From: Bacteroidales bacterium UBA2287
GTDB lineage: Bacteria > Bacteroidota > Bacteroidia > Bacteroidales > Tenuifilaceae
NCBI GenBank assembly: GCA_002345675.1
Contig: DDWL01000009.1
Coordinates: forward strand, 1 to 21,429
DNA length: 21,429 bases
Direction: 5' to 3'
The notes under the pieces were generated by a model. That model worked only from the letters and a program-made list of their open reading frames with translations, made no database searches and was not told the origin of the DNA. Of this stretch, positions 1 through 7,093 are shown in pieces. The position numbers were made by a program, and so were the translations under genes. Position 1 is the first letter of the stretch; every line of letters starts with the position of its first letter.

Positions 1-122
1 GCCTAATTTTTGTCCATTATACCAATTTTTTGTTACTTGACTTCTTGTTCATAAGCCCCAAATAAAAACTTATTGCTAATTCGTTGGTCGTATCGGTTCA
101 TTTGGCAAAGTAGTTAATCCGT

Positions 123-146
123 ATAGGGCAACGAAAGTTGCCCTAT
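123..146. terminator. Perfect 10-bp hairpin, possible terminator
   Basis: ATAGGGCAAC and GTTGCCCTAT form a perfect 10-bp stem around a GAAA tetraloop as read on the plus strand. On the plus strand it is followed by a weak T-rich stretch (TTTACTTT), so it could end a plus-strand transcript entering from the left. It also lies 35 bases beyond the stop of the minus-strand coiled-coil gene and could end that mRNA, but there is no T-run on that side. The rest of 1-180 shows no gene. Confidence 0.5.
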
Positions 147-180
147 TTACTTTAAACAGTTAAGTCAAGCGAAGCAGCAG

Positions 181-1155
181 CTACTCTTCTCCCTTCCTGC
201 TCTCAGTAGCCCTTCCCTTGGTGCTTTCGAGTGCTTTTAGGGCAATGTCCTTAACGCCTGCATCGGCGGCGGCCGATTTAACTGTAAGGTCTTTAATGTT
301 GGCTTCCAAATCTTTAATCTTCTCCTTTAGGTTAGCAACAACCTGCTCGTTAAGCTTTTTATCGCCCTCGAGTTGCTTGGCGTTAAGTTGCTTTTCGAAT
401 TCGTACTGACTGGTAAGCCTTTGGTTAACTGTAGTTTCGGCACTTTTAACTGCGTGTTCCATTTCCTTCGGAAAGGCTTCAACCCTTTTGCGTAACTCGG
501 CAAGTTCGGCTTCAGATGCAGCAATGGATGCCTCGCGTTGCACAAGCTCCTTTTCGAGCTGCTCCCTTTTTTGAGTATAGGCATCGTTTTCCTTTTTTCG
601 CTGCTGGGCTAAGCTGTAGGCATACTCCTCTTCCTCACGTTTGCGAGTCTTCTTTAGACTTTCTTCGTACTCTTTTTGCTGTTGAGTTTGTAGTTCCTGC
701 TCTTTTTTCCAACTTACACGTTTCTCAGCCATTTCAGTTTCGAGAGTCCTATTGGCTTCGGCCATTTCTGCTTCGAATTGCGCCTTTTTCTCTCTTTGCG
801 CAAGCAGCATTGCGGCCAACGAGTCGGTTTCGGCTGTAAGTTGGTAAAGGTTTTTTAGGTTCTCCTTTTCAAGGGCAATGGCCCTTTGCAAATCGGCAAA
901 TTGCTGGTGCTCGGTGGTAAAGCTCTCGGTAAGCTTATCGAGTTCCGTTGAAAGCTGCACCTTTAGGTCGGCCATATGCTTTACAATTCCATCGAATGTA
1001 TGGCTCGATGCCGATTTAACAATTGTTTCGTTTGTCTTACGTTCCATGTCCCTCCGAGGGGCTTCAGTTGCAGTTTCTTGTACTTTCGTCAAAAGTTCTT
1101 CGTATGCGTCAAGAATTTCATTCTTAGTGCTTTTGGGGTTAACGGTTTTTGCCAT
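181..1155 (-). CDS. Long coiled-coil protein, function unknown
   Basis: The product is 324 aa if translation starts at the ATG at 1155 (MAKTVNPKST...). The frame stays open up to 1269, but the extra 38 residues are unlike the rest and overlap a candidate -7 promoter element, so the internal start is preferred. After a short N-terminal region (NEILDAYEELLTKVQE) the protein is almost entirely Glu/Lys/Gln/Ala-rich heptad-like helix. Its middle is very highly charged (KREEEEYAYSLAQQRKKEND) and its C-terminal half also looks coiled-coil. There is no signal peptide, membrane segment or catalytic motif, so a cytoplasmic structural or scaffolding role is the most that can be inferred. It is an orphan: the next gene on the same strand is more than 500 bases upstream. 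I do not recognise the family. Confidence 0.7.
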   Translation of the reverse strand: MAKTVNPKSTKNEILDAYEELLTKVQETATEAPRRDMERKTNETIVKSASSHTFDGIVKHMADLKVQLSTELDKLTESFTTEHQQFADLQRAIALEKENLKNLYQLTAETDSLAAMLLAQREKKAQFEAEMAEANRTLETEMAEKRVSWKKEQELQTQQQKEYEESLKKTRKREEEEYAYSLAQQRKKENDAYTQKREQLEKELVQREASIAASEAELAELRKRVEAFPKEMEHAVKSAETTVNQRLTSQYEFEKQLNAKQLEGDKKLNEQVVANLKEKIKDLEANIKDLTVKSAAADAGVKDIALKALESTKGRATESRKGEE

Positions 1156-1247
1156 AATAATATGATTTTGATTAATTAAAGTGTTTAACATGCTGTTTAA
1201 ACTTTTGGGTTTAATCCAATCCCTCTTTATGAGGTAAACTTGCATCT

Positions 1248-1255
1248 CAAATTTA
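1248..1255 (-). promoter_or_regulatory. Candidate -7 element TAAATTTG for coiled-coil gene
   Basis: Read on the minus strand this is TAAATTTG, an exact match to the Bacteroidota -7 consensus TAnnTTTG, about 93 bases upstream of the ATG at 1155. No TTG -33 box is visible at 17-23 bases, so support is partial. Confidence 0.35.
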
Positions 1256-1440
1256 TGAAACCAATTCAATATAATGTGTTAAGCCGATAAATACTTTTCA
1301 AGTTTTTTAGGAACGTAATTAATTATTAAATCTGAAATCCGCAGGTAAAATATAACGATTGCTCAATTTAGCACTGAAACTTCGGCAGACTCCATAAAGA
1401 AACCGCCGTTAAGCACAGAATATAATTTGAAATATTTATC

Positions 1441-1468
1441 ATCCGCGTTTATCTGCGTAATCTGCGAG
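1441..1468. repeat. Short degenerate repeat with ATCYGCG units
   Basis: Three degenerate units, ATCCGCGTTT, ATCTGCGTA and ATCTGCGAG, sit in tandem in the 1270-1685 gene-free region. A related stretch (ATCTGAAATCCGCAGG) is at about 1329-1345. They resemble the short 'atctgcgtaatctgcg' type intergenic repeats found in many bacterial genomes. No function can be read from the sequence. Confidence 0.4.
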
Positions 1469-1522
1469 AGATAGTAATATACATCGAAAAGCCATTTTAT
1501 TTTACTATGTTCAACCCAAAAG

Positions 1523-1572
1523 CATCAATGCATTGACATGATTATACAACAAAAACATCAATGCATTGACAT
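1523..1572. promoter_or_regulatory. Twin 12-bp palindromes, possible operator pair
   Basis: The 17-mer CATCAATGCATTGACAT occurs at 1523-1539 and again, identical, at 1556-1572. Each contains the perfect palindrome TCAATGCATTGA (1526-1537 and 1559-1570). The centres are 33 bp apart, close to three helical turns, so both would face the same side of the helix. This is the typical layout of a dimer-binding operator pair, but no promoter could be tied to it. The flanking genes are the coiled-coil gene and the end of the AOR gene. Confidence 0.45.
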
Positions 1573-1600
1573 AAACAGGGTTTGTGTAAGTAGTCCGGGC

Positions 1601-1615
1601 GCGACTTAAAGTCGC
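1601..1615. repeat. Palindrome GCGACTTAAAGTCGC
   Basis: This is a 15-base palindrome with 7-bp arms around a single A, inside GC-rich sequence unlike its AT-rich surroundings. It is probably an intergenic palindromic repeat. It lies between the twin palindromes and the AOR terminator. Confidence 0.4.
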
Positions 1616-1631
1616 ACTCGGTCTAATTCAA

Positions 1632-1665
1632 TAAAAAAAGGGACAACCAAACGGCTGTCCCTTTT
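1632..1665 (-). terminator. Intrinsic terminator of the AOR gene
   Basis: On the minus strand AAAAGGGACAGCC and GGTTGTCCCTTTT pair in a 13-bp stem (one G-T pair) around a GTTT loop. The stem runs into an uninterrupted T-run (1639 down to 1632). It starts 21 bases after the AOR stop codon. It is a textbook rho-independent terminator. Confidence 0.9.
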
Positions 1666-1685
1666 CATTTTAAATATTTATTACC

Positions 1686-3842
1686 CTACTGAAGTGGTTT
1701 AATAACCTCCATTAGTTCGGGTAAATCCATTTTAATATTTTTAAGGTGCTCAATGGTTGGAACGCCATTTGGAGTCCAGCCGCGACGTTTGTAAACTGCA
1801 TCGAGAAGCTGCTCGTAACGACCTTCGCGGTAAGTACGCATTGCGGCCATTTTTGCCTCAACGGTCATGTTGGTTGGGTCAATTCCTACGTTCTCCTTTA
1901 GCTGCTTGTCGTAGCGCTCCTGGCGGCTATTGTACTCTTCAACGGTAACAGGTCCGCATGCGCGGTATGGCTGTGCGTCGTGCTTGCGAAGACCAAACCC
2001 ACGGCGAATATTGAAAATACGCTGGAAGTTGTAAACACGCTCGCTTTGGCGAACTAGTTCGTTTTTATCAATATTATTTCCAGTAACCGCATTGTAAATG
2101 GTTACGTAGTTGTCGACATGCTCAGGAATTTTGTGTGGCTCGGAGGTGTCGGCGTTGCCTTTGGGCACTACGTCGTTCCAAGGAAGCTTGCAAAGTCCTT
2201 GTAAGCCAAACCATGTGCGGAACATTGGGAAGTAGTGAAGAGCTTCGGCTTTATTTTCGAATGTTGGCAACTGGTTGTTAACCATGTCCATAAAAATAAG
2301 CCAAGCCTCGTCGTGCTGAGGACCCTTGTTGGTCATTGCGTAACCACCTTGCTGAGCAAGCGACTCTTTCGAAACGTACTGTGAGTACTCTAAACCTTTA
2401 TTTTCCATTCCTATGTCTTGCAAAAACTTAGCGTCGGCACCAAAGTGTTTAACAAAGTGCTCTTTCATTTTGCGAACGCCTTGTCCAACAATTACTCCAA
2501 AACCTTCGCCACGGGCAAGTTGGTGCATAACCTCCATCATGTTTTCGTACTGCCCAAAGTTGAGGTCGAGACCGCCTGTGCGCTCTTTATTTAAAATGCC
2601 ATTTTCGTAGCACTCCATAACAAACGCCATGCAGGTACCCCAGGTAATGGTGCAAATGCCATAGGTATCGCAGTAAAAGTTAGCTTCAATAATTGCTTCG
2701 GGATCGAAAATGCCAAGGTTCGAGCCTAAGCCGGCAACTGTTTCGTACTCGGGGCCGTCGACAATAACTGCTTGACCTTTGTATGGGCCAGTTTTTAAAA
2801 CGTAGTCGTCAACACCCTTTGAGCAGCTCATGGCGCAGCCAATCCAGCAGCCATCGGGTAGGTTTTGGGTAAAGTACTTATCGCGGAAAATGTTACTGTG
2901 AATTTTTTGAGCGTCGACCGAACTACCAAACTTAAAGTTGTGTGTAGGAAGAAGATCGTAGTCGTTCATTACGTTGGCAATGTTGGCAGTGCCCTTTTTG
3001 CGCATTTGGCACTGATGGTCGTCGAGTTCGCGAATTTCGGCTTGGTAGCGGCGCCCCCTTTCGGTAATGGCTTCGAGGTTAGCAACGTTATTAAGATTTC
3101 CCTTAACGCCTGGGATTTTTGCTACAATTGCCTTAATTTTTTTGTCGCTCATTACGGTTCCAATACCTCCGCGACCGGCCTGCTTAAGCCTAATTTTTTT
3201 ACGTTTCGAGTCGTAAAATGTGAAGTTAACCATGCCAATGAGCGAATGCTTAGCTCCAGCTCCGGTTGAAACAATACCAATATTTTTGTAGTCTTTTTCG
3301 TCGTCGGCAAAAACTTCGGTTAGCTCTTCGGCTAAAATATGGCTATCGTTTGAGTATCCTGGATCTTCGTAAATTTCAATTTTATGGTTAACACCATCAA
3401 TGTAAATAATAACCTCTTTGTTTGCTTTTCCTTGAAGTTCAAGCGCATCGAAGCCCGAGAATTTAAGAAATGAACCAAAAAATCCGCCCACGTTCGAGTC
3501 CATAACTGAGTTGGTTTGTGGCGAAAGGCTTACTAAAAGCGACTTGCCTGTACCAGAATATTGGGTAATGCCACCAATTGGCCCCGAACTAATGATTATT
3601 TCGTTTTCGGGATCGTTCCACTTGGTTGTTGGGGTAGTTGCATCCCAGAGCAGGCGTAATCCGTAACCTTTTCCACCAATGAATTTCTCTTTCATTTGAG
3701 CTGGAACCGCTTTCTCTTTCACCTCGTTTTTGGAAACGTTGATGTAAAGAATCTTGTCGGTGTAGCCACGTTCAAGGGCTTTCCAATCGTAACTAAACGA
3801 GTTGAGTACCTTTTGCTTGGCTTTCAATTCCTTAACGTTCAT
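1686..3842 (-). CDS. aor: Aldehyde:ferredoxin oxidoreductase family enzyme (tungsten-bispterin)
   Basis: The product is 718 aa, longer than the usual ~600-660. AOR-family enzymes oxidise aldehydes (or reduce acids) with ferredoxin, using a tungsten-bispyranopterin and one [4Fe-4S] cluster, in the cytoplasm. The N-terminal AOR domain is clear: the FIGGKGYGLRLLW region (54-66), SGPIGG (86-91), GTGKSLLVSLSPQT (97-110) and the pterin motif GRGGIGTVMSDKKIKAI (223-239). Cluster cysteines are C332, C336, C340 and probably C551. Canonical AOR spacing is CX2CX3C, whereas here it is CX3CX3C. The gene is monocistronic, with a strong terminator and a long upstream intergenic region. No ferredoxin-like subunit or pterin-biosynthesis gene is nearby, so the electron partner is not shown. 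Substrate cannot be assigned; a related branch such as the BamB-type subunits is possible. Confidence 0.9.
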   Translation of the reverse strand: MNVKELKAKQKVLNSFSYDWKALERGYTDKILYINVSKNEVKEKAVPAQMKEKFIGGKGYGLRLLWDATTPTTKWNDPENEIIISSGPIGGITQYSGTGKSLLVSLSPQTNSVMDSNVGGFFGSFLKFSGFDALELQGKANKEVIIYIDGVNHKIEIYEDPGYSNDSHILAEELTEVFADDEKDYKNIGIVSTGAGAKHSLIGMVNFTFYDSKRKKIRLKQAGRGGIGTVMSDKKIKAIVAKIPGVKGNLNNVANLEAITERGRRYQAEIRELDDHQCQMRKKGTANIANVMNDYDLLPTHNFKFGSSVDAQKIHSNIFRDKYFTQNLPDGCWIGCAMSCSKGVDDYVLKTGPYKGQAVIVDGPEYETVAGLGSNLGIFDPEAIIEANFYCDTYGICTITWGTCMAFVMECYENGILNKERTGGLDLNFGQYENMMEVMHQLARGEGFGVIVGQGVRKMKEHFVKHFGADAKFLQDIGMENKGLEYSQYVSKESLAQQGGYAMTNKGPQHDEAWLIFMDMVNNQLPTFENKAEALHYFPMFRTWFGLQGLCKLPWNDVVPKGNADTSEPHKIPEHVDNYVTIYNAVTGNNIDKNELVRQSERVYNFQRIFNIRRGFGLRKHDAQPYRACGPVTVEEYNSRQERYDKQLKENVGIDPTNMTVEAKMAAMRTYREGRYEQLLDAVYKRRGWTPNGVPTIEHLKNIKMDLPELMEVIKPLQ

Positions 3843-4203
3843 AATTGATTATTTTTGGGATTTATATTCAAAATATTTGGAGCTAAAATACAAAATAAAT
3901 TGCTGCCTAAAATGATTATTATCAATATGTAACACTTTACATAACGGAGTTTTGCAGCAAATAGGTTTGCTATGTTTATTTAAAGTGTTGGCTGTAATAT
4001 GAGAAAACAGGTTTGTAAGTCAATTTTATGGCAATTGAAGACTCTGCTAAATGTTTAATAACAGGTTAAAACAGATAAATGGTAAGCAGTTTTAGAAACT
4101 GTTTAAATTTTGTTTATTTTTTTAGCCATGCACCATATTTATCTTTAAAGGTTAAGTTCGTTTCCCCAATGGTTTAGGGCTTAATAGTTCATTATAAATT
4201 TCC
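3843..4203. other. Gene-free AT-rich region upstream of AOR
   Basis: No coding frame is convincing. The AOR promoter should lie here, and AT-rich near-matches to TAnnTTTG (for example TTATTTTG on the minus strand near 3895) are present. None is exact, so none is annotated. Confidence 0.4.
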
Positions 4204-4270
4204 TTACTTTCTCCTTGATGAGAAAGTAAGCAAAGAATCAAGGCAAAACGACGCTGCCACCCGCCCTGCC
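4204..4270 (-). repeat. Dispersed structured repeat, partial copy A
   Basis: This copy starts with a perfect hairpin, TTACTTTCTC-cttgat-GAGAAAGTAA (4204-4229). The segment 4222-4270 is then identical, over 49 bases, to 4371-4419 in copy B. Orientation is opposite to copies at 16.9 kb and 21.0 kb. It is truncated where the CCTGTTTTCC-bounded module begins. Confidence 0.8.
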
Positions 4271-4371
4271 CTGTTTTCCACGGTTTTTCATAAAATCATT
4301 AAAACCATATATAAATTACTGATAATCAAGTGTGCGTTTTTTGATTTGGGTGACCCAGCGAGGAAAACAGG
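4270..4371. mobile_element. 102-bp module with 10-bp terminal inverted repeats
   Basis: CCTGTTTTCC at 4270-4279 and GGAAAACAGG at 4362-4371 are perfect inverted repeats bounding a short non-coding segment. The segment is flanked by an exact 49-base direct repeat (4222-4270 and 4371-4419). A related bounded segment occurs at 21167-21429, sharing TACTGATAAT and a right end GGGTG-C-CA-CG before GAAAACAGG. It is too small to encode a transposase. A non-autonomous (MITE-like) element or a recombination scar are the two readings. Confidence 0.45.
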
Positions 4372-4735
4372 AAAGTAAGCAAAGAATCAAGGCAAAACGA
4401 CGCTGCCACCCGCCCTGCCAAATCGTAAGCCCCATGGCAACGTAGGCGATATGGAACGCAGCAAAGGGAGCCCATTCCATTGCTGCTATGATTATGCAAA
4501 GTTCAATCAACTTTAACTCTCACTGTCCATGCGTTCCATCTCGAACGCAAGCGCCCTTGCACATGGGGCTAACGATTTGGCATTCCCTCTCTTGCTGCCG
4601 CTCTCCCGATAGTTATCGGGATTGCCATCCCCCCGCACGTCGCTCATAGTATACCTTTTAGGATTTCTAAACTATTTTGCTTTGATTTTTGTTGAGTTCC
4701 AGTCCTTTTCAATACAATAACAAAAAGGCATTGTA
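4371..4735 (-). repeat. Dispersed structured repeat, near-full copy B
   Basis: The copy is collinear with the reverse complement of copy C (16933-17298) over nearly its full length. Inverted arms AAATCGTAAGCCCCATG (4420-4436) and CATGGGGCTAACGATTT (4562-4578) pair with one mismatch. Inside lie matched GGAACGC/GCGTTCC segments and a GCAAG/CTTGC side hairpin. It differs from C by carrying the palindrome CCCGATAGTTATCGGG (4605-4620). The segment after about 4650 is more degenerate but still alignable (aggatttctaaactatttt). The short open frames across it are shared only because the repeat is shared. Confidence 0.8.
4605..4620. repeat. Palindrome CCCGATAGTTATCGGG
   Basis: CCCGATA and TATCGGG form a perfect 7-bp inverted repeat around GT. 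The same palindrome, one base pair longer, is at 15351-15368, and a half-like form is at 20941-20954. Here it replaces a segment of copy C of the large repeat. Confidence 0.65.
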
Positions 4736-4816
4736 CATTACCCTGACTGCTTTGTATAGTTCGGGTAGCCCGTGACTATTGGGGGAAATAATTTACAAGA
4801 AATTTGTAGCAGTTTT

Positions 4817-5290
4817 TTAAATCAGCGATTTCTCGAAAAGAATTTTTACTATTTCGTTAGGCACATGGCTAACAATTCCTCGGTTCTGAAATCCCTTATC
4901 CTCGAGCATTTGGCAAAGTGCCTTATCGTCAACAGGAATAGTTCCTCTTATTATTTGGTAACCTTGAACAAGCGCTTCGCTAATGGCAAAGTCGATCATG
5001 GTTTTGGCCAAACCTCTTCGCTGGTAATGTGGAAAAATAGCCAACCGATCGATGAAGAGTGCATTATCAACATTTTCGTCGGGTTTTAGGGTTAGCGTTC
5101 CTGCTGGTACTTTTTTGAAGAATATAATGTAAACGTACTGGTTCGCTATATCGCACGAAATATTAGCGTAATCGCCATGGCTATTATGCCAGTATTTTAC
5201 GCCTTTGTCGAGTAACTGCTGAGCGCACTCTCTAACAATGTAGAGTACTTCGAGCAGCTGCGATTCCTTTGCCAGTTTTATCTCAACCAT
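4817..5290 (-). CDS. GNAT-family N-acetyltransferase
   Basis: The product is 157 aa, a normal length for a single GNAT domain that transfers an acyl group from acyl-CoA to an amine. The acetyl-CoA pyrophosphate-binding motif A is visible as IDRLAIFPHYQRRGLAKTMI (80-99), with the QRRGLA loop at 90-95 fitting the Q/RxxGxG/A signature. The C-terminal part (LCQMLEDKGFQNRG, 125-138) fits motif B. It starts at the ATG at 5290, 35 bases after the amidohydrolase stop on the same strand, so the two are probably cotranscribed. The substrate cannot be told. Confidence 0.85.
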   Translation of the reverse strand: MVEIKLAKESQLLEVLYIVRECAQQLLDKGVKYWHNSHGDYANISCDIANQYVYIIFFKKVPAGTLTLKPDENVDNALFIDRLAIFPHYQRRGLAKTMIDFAISEALVQGYQIIRGTIPVDDKALCQMLEDKGFQNRGIVSHVPNEIVKILFEKSLI

Positions 5291-5325
5291 AAAAAAATAA
5301 GAAAGAATTACCCACTAAAAGTACA

Positions 5326-6963
5326 TTAAAAATTAGAATAAACAAGTTGCCCGTTAATAAATGTACTTTTTACCTTAATACGGAAAAGTTCTTCATCGGA
5401 AGTTTGAAAAAGGTTTTCCGTTAGTACTACAAAATCGGCATCCTTTCCAATTTCGAGGCTTCCCTTAATATTTTCCTCAAATGCTGCTTTTGCAGCCCAA
5501 ATTGTCGTAGCCATTAGCGCTTGCTGGCGAGTGAGCGAGTTTTCGATTTGGAAACCGTTTTCGGGTTCTCCCATTTGATTTTTTCGGGTAACAGCAGCGT
5601 AAAATCCGTATAGGGGATTGATATCCTCAATGGGAAAGTCGCTACCGTTGGGCAGCCAGTCATTTTGCTTGAGGAGTTCTTGATAGGCATAAGCCGAGGT
5701 AATTCTGCTCCCTAAACGTTCATCTGCCCAAAACATGTCGGAAGTGGCATGCGTAGTTTGAATTGAAGGAATTACAGACAATTGTCCAAAGCGAGGCATG
5801 TCGGTTGGGTGAACGGTTTGAGCGTGCTCAATTCGCCAGCGGCGATCGTTTTTGGGTTGAAGAAATTGACTGTAAATATTGAGCATTAGTCGAACAGCCG
5901 AATCGCCAATGCAATGCGTGGCAACTTGAAAACCCGCTTCGTATGCTTTTTGGCAAACTTCGGTAAGTTTTTGAGTGGGTTCAACTTGTAACCCTTGTGT
6001 TTCGGGAGAATCGGAGTAGGGCTCGAGCAGCAATGCTCCACGAGAGCCTAAAGCACCGTCAGCGTAAAGTTTAATGGTTCTAACGGTAAGCATTGGGGTG
6101 GAGTAGGGGTCATTTTTTAAAAAGTGCTCGAAGTTCTCGTTGGTTGGGCTAAGCATGGCGTTAACCTTCATTTTAAGTTTCCCGTTTTTTTGAAGCGAGT
6201 CGATAAGTAGAACTTCGTCGAGTTCGAGTCCTGCATCGCCAACAGATGTTAGCCCAACTGCAAAGCAGTTTTCTTGTGCTTTCATCAGAGCATTTTCCTT
6301 TTCCTCAAGGGTGTAAGCGGGAACAAACTTTCGAACCAACTCAATGGCATTGTCGATTAGTAAGCCCGTTGGTTTTCCGTTTTGCAAAGCAATATGACCG
6401 CCATCAATCTTTGTATTTTCGGTAACTCCAGCCAACGCTAAAGCAGTGGAGTTTGCCATTGCAGCATGCCCATCGATACGAATTAACAGCACGGGTTTGT
6501 TGGGGAATACCTTGTTGAGCAAATCGTTGGTTGGAAACTCTTTTATGTCCCATTCGTTTTGATTCCAGCCCCTGCCTTGAGCCCAAGTTGTGGGGAATTG
6601 GGTTTGATGCTCAACCAAACGATCAACTACCTCGTTCCACGATTTGGCTCCCTTTAAATTTGCGTTAGCCAAAACCTGCCCGTAGCCAAGAAAATGGCAG
6701 TGAGGGTCGATGAATCCTGGATAAACAAATGCTCCATCGAGGTTTTTAATTTCTTTTGATTCGTAACGATTTGCAATTTCGCCATCGGTACCTATTCCTA
6801 CAATTTTGCCGTTGGCAATGGCCATACTTTGGTAAATGCCAAACTCGGAGTTTACGGAGTAAATGGTGGCATTGGAAATAATAAGGTCGACTTTTTCCTT
6901 TGGGCTACACGACATGGCAAGTAAAATATTGGAGAGTAAAAAAACTGAGAGTGAGCGTTTCAT
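5326..6963 (-). CDS. Lipoprotein amidohydrolase, amidohydrolase_3 (YtcJ-like) family
   Basis: The product is 545 aa from the ATG at 6963. The frame stays open to 7056, but the internal start gives a clean lipoprotein signal (MKRSLSVFLLSNILLAMSC), with lipidated Cys at 19. The protein is therefore expected to be membrane-anchored facing the periplasm. Metal-site motifs of the amidohydrolase superfamily are present: DPHCH with H88 and H90 (HxH), RIDGH (H166), IKLYADGALGS with K298, H350 in ATHCIGD, H380 in RIEHAQ and D442 in NGSDFP. This order matches the amidohydrolase_3 group, metal-dependent hydrolases of C-N bonds whose physiological substrates are mostly unknown. It is followed by the GNAT gene. 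The adenylate kinase terminator lies upstream, so it needs its own promoter, which I could not identify. Confidence 0.9.
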   Translation of the reverse strand: MKRSLSVFLLSNILLAMSCSPKEKVDLIISNATIYSVNSEFGIYQSMAIANGKIVGIGTDGEIANRYESKEIKNLDGAFVYPGFIDPHCHFLGYGQVLANANLKGAKSWNEVVDRLVEHQTQFPTTWAQGRGWNQNEWDIKEFPTNDLLNKVFPNKPVLLIRIDGHAAMANSTALALAGVTENTKIDGGHIALQNGKPTGLLIDNAIELVRKFVPAYTLEEKENALMKAQENCFAVGLTSVGDAGLELDEVLLIDSLQKNGKLKMKVNAMLSPTNENFEHFLKNDPYSTPMLTVRTIKLYADGALGSRGALLLEPYSDSPETQGLQVEPTQKLTEVCQKAYEAGFQVATHCIGDSAVRLMLNIYSQFLQPKNDRRWRIEHAQTVHPTDMPRFGQLSVIPSIQTTHATSDMFWADERLGSRITSAYAYQELLKQNDWLPNGSDFPIEDINPLYGFYAAVTRKNQMGEPENGFQIENSLTRQQALMATTIWAAKAAFEENIKGSLEIGKDADFVVLTENLFQTSDEELFRIKVKSTFINGQLVYSNF

Positions 6964-7046
6964 TGGATTACAAAGTTTTATTAAAGAAGTAAAAGTATGA
7001 ATTATTAGGTTTGGCTGCGTAAAACGGCTGGAATATTTGAAAAAGT

Positions 7047-7067
7047 AAAGGGGCAAAATGCCCCTTT
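7047..7067 (-). terminator. Terminator of the double adenylate kinase gene
   Basis: AAAGGGGCA and TGCCCCTTT pair in a perfect 9-bp stem with a 3-base loop. On the minus strand it is followed by TTTACTTTTTC. It lies 27 bases past the adk stop and upstream of the amidohydrolase start, separating the two genes transcriptionally. Confidence 0.8.
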
Positions 7068-7093
7068 AAAATGTTATTGCAATAAACACGCTT

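Noticed and set aside
1156..1269. N-terminal extension of the coiled-coil protein
   Set aside because: The added residues are not coiled-coil-like and cover the candidate -7 box; the ATG at 1155 is better.
4316..4510. 64-codon minus-strand open frame with AMGLTIWQGGW
   Set aside because: The same peptide appears at 21.0 kb only because both frames cross the dispersed repeat; the rest differs and there is no ribosome site or promoter.
6964..7056. 31-residue extension of the amidohydrolase
   Set aside because: It would bury the lipoprotein signal peptide, which fits a start at 6963.
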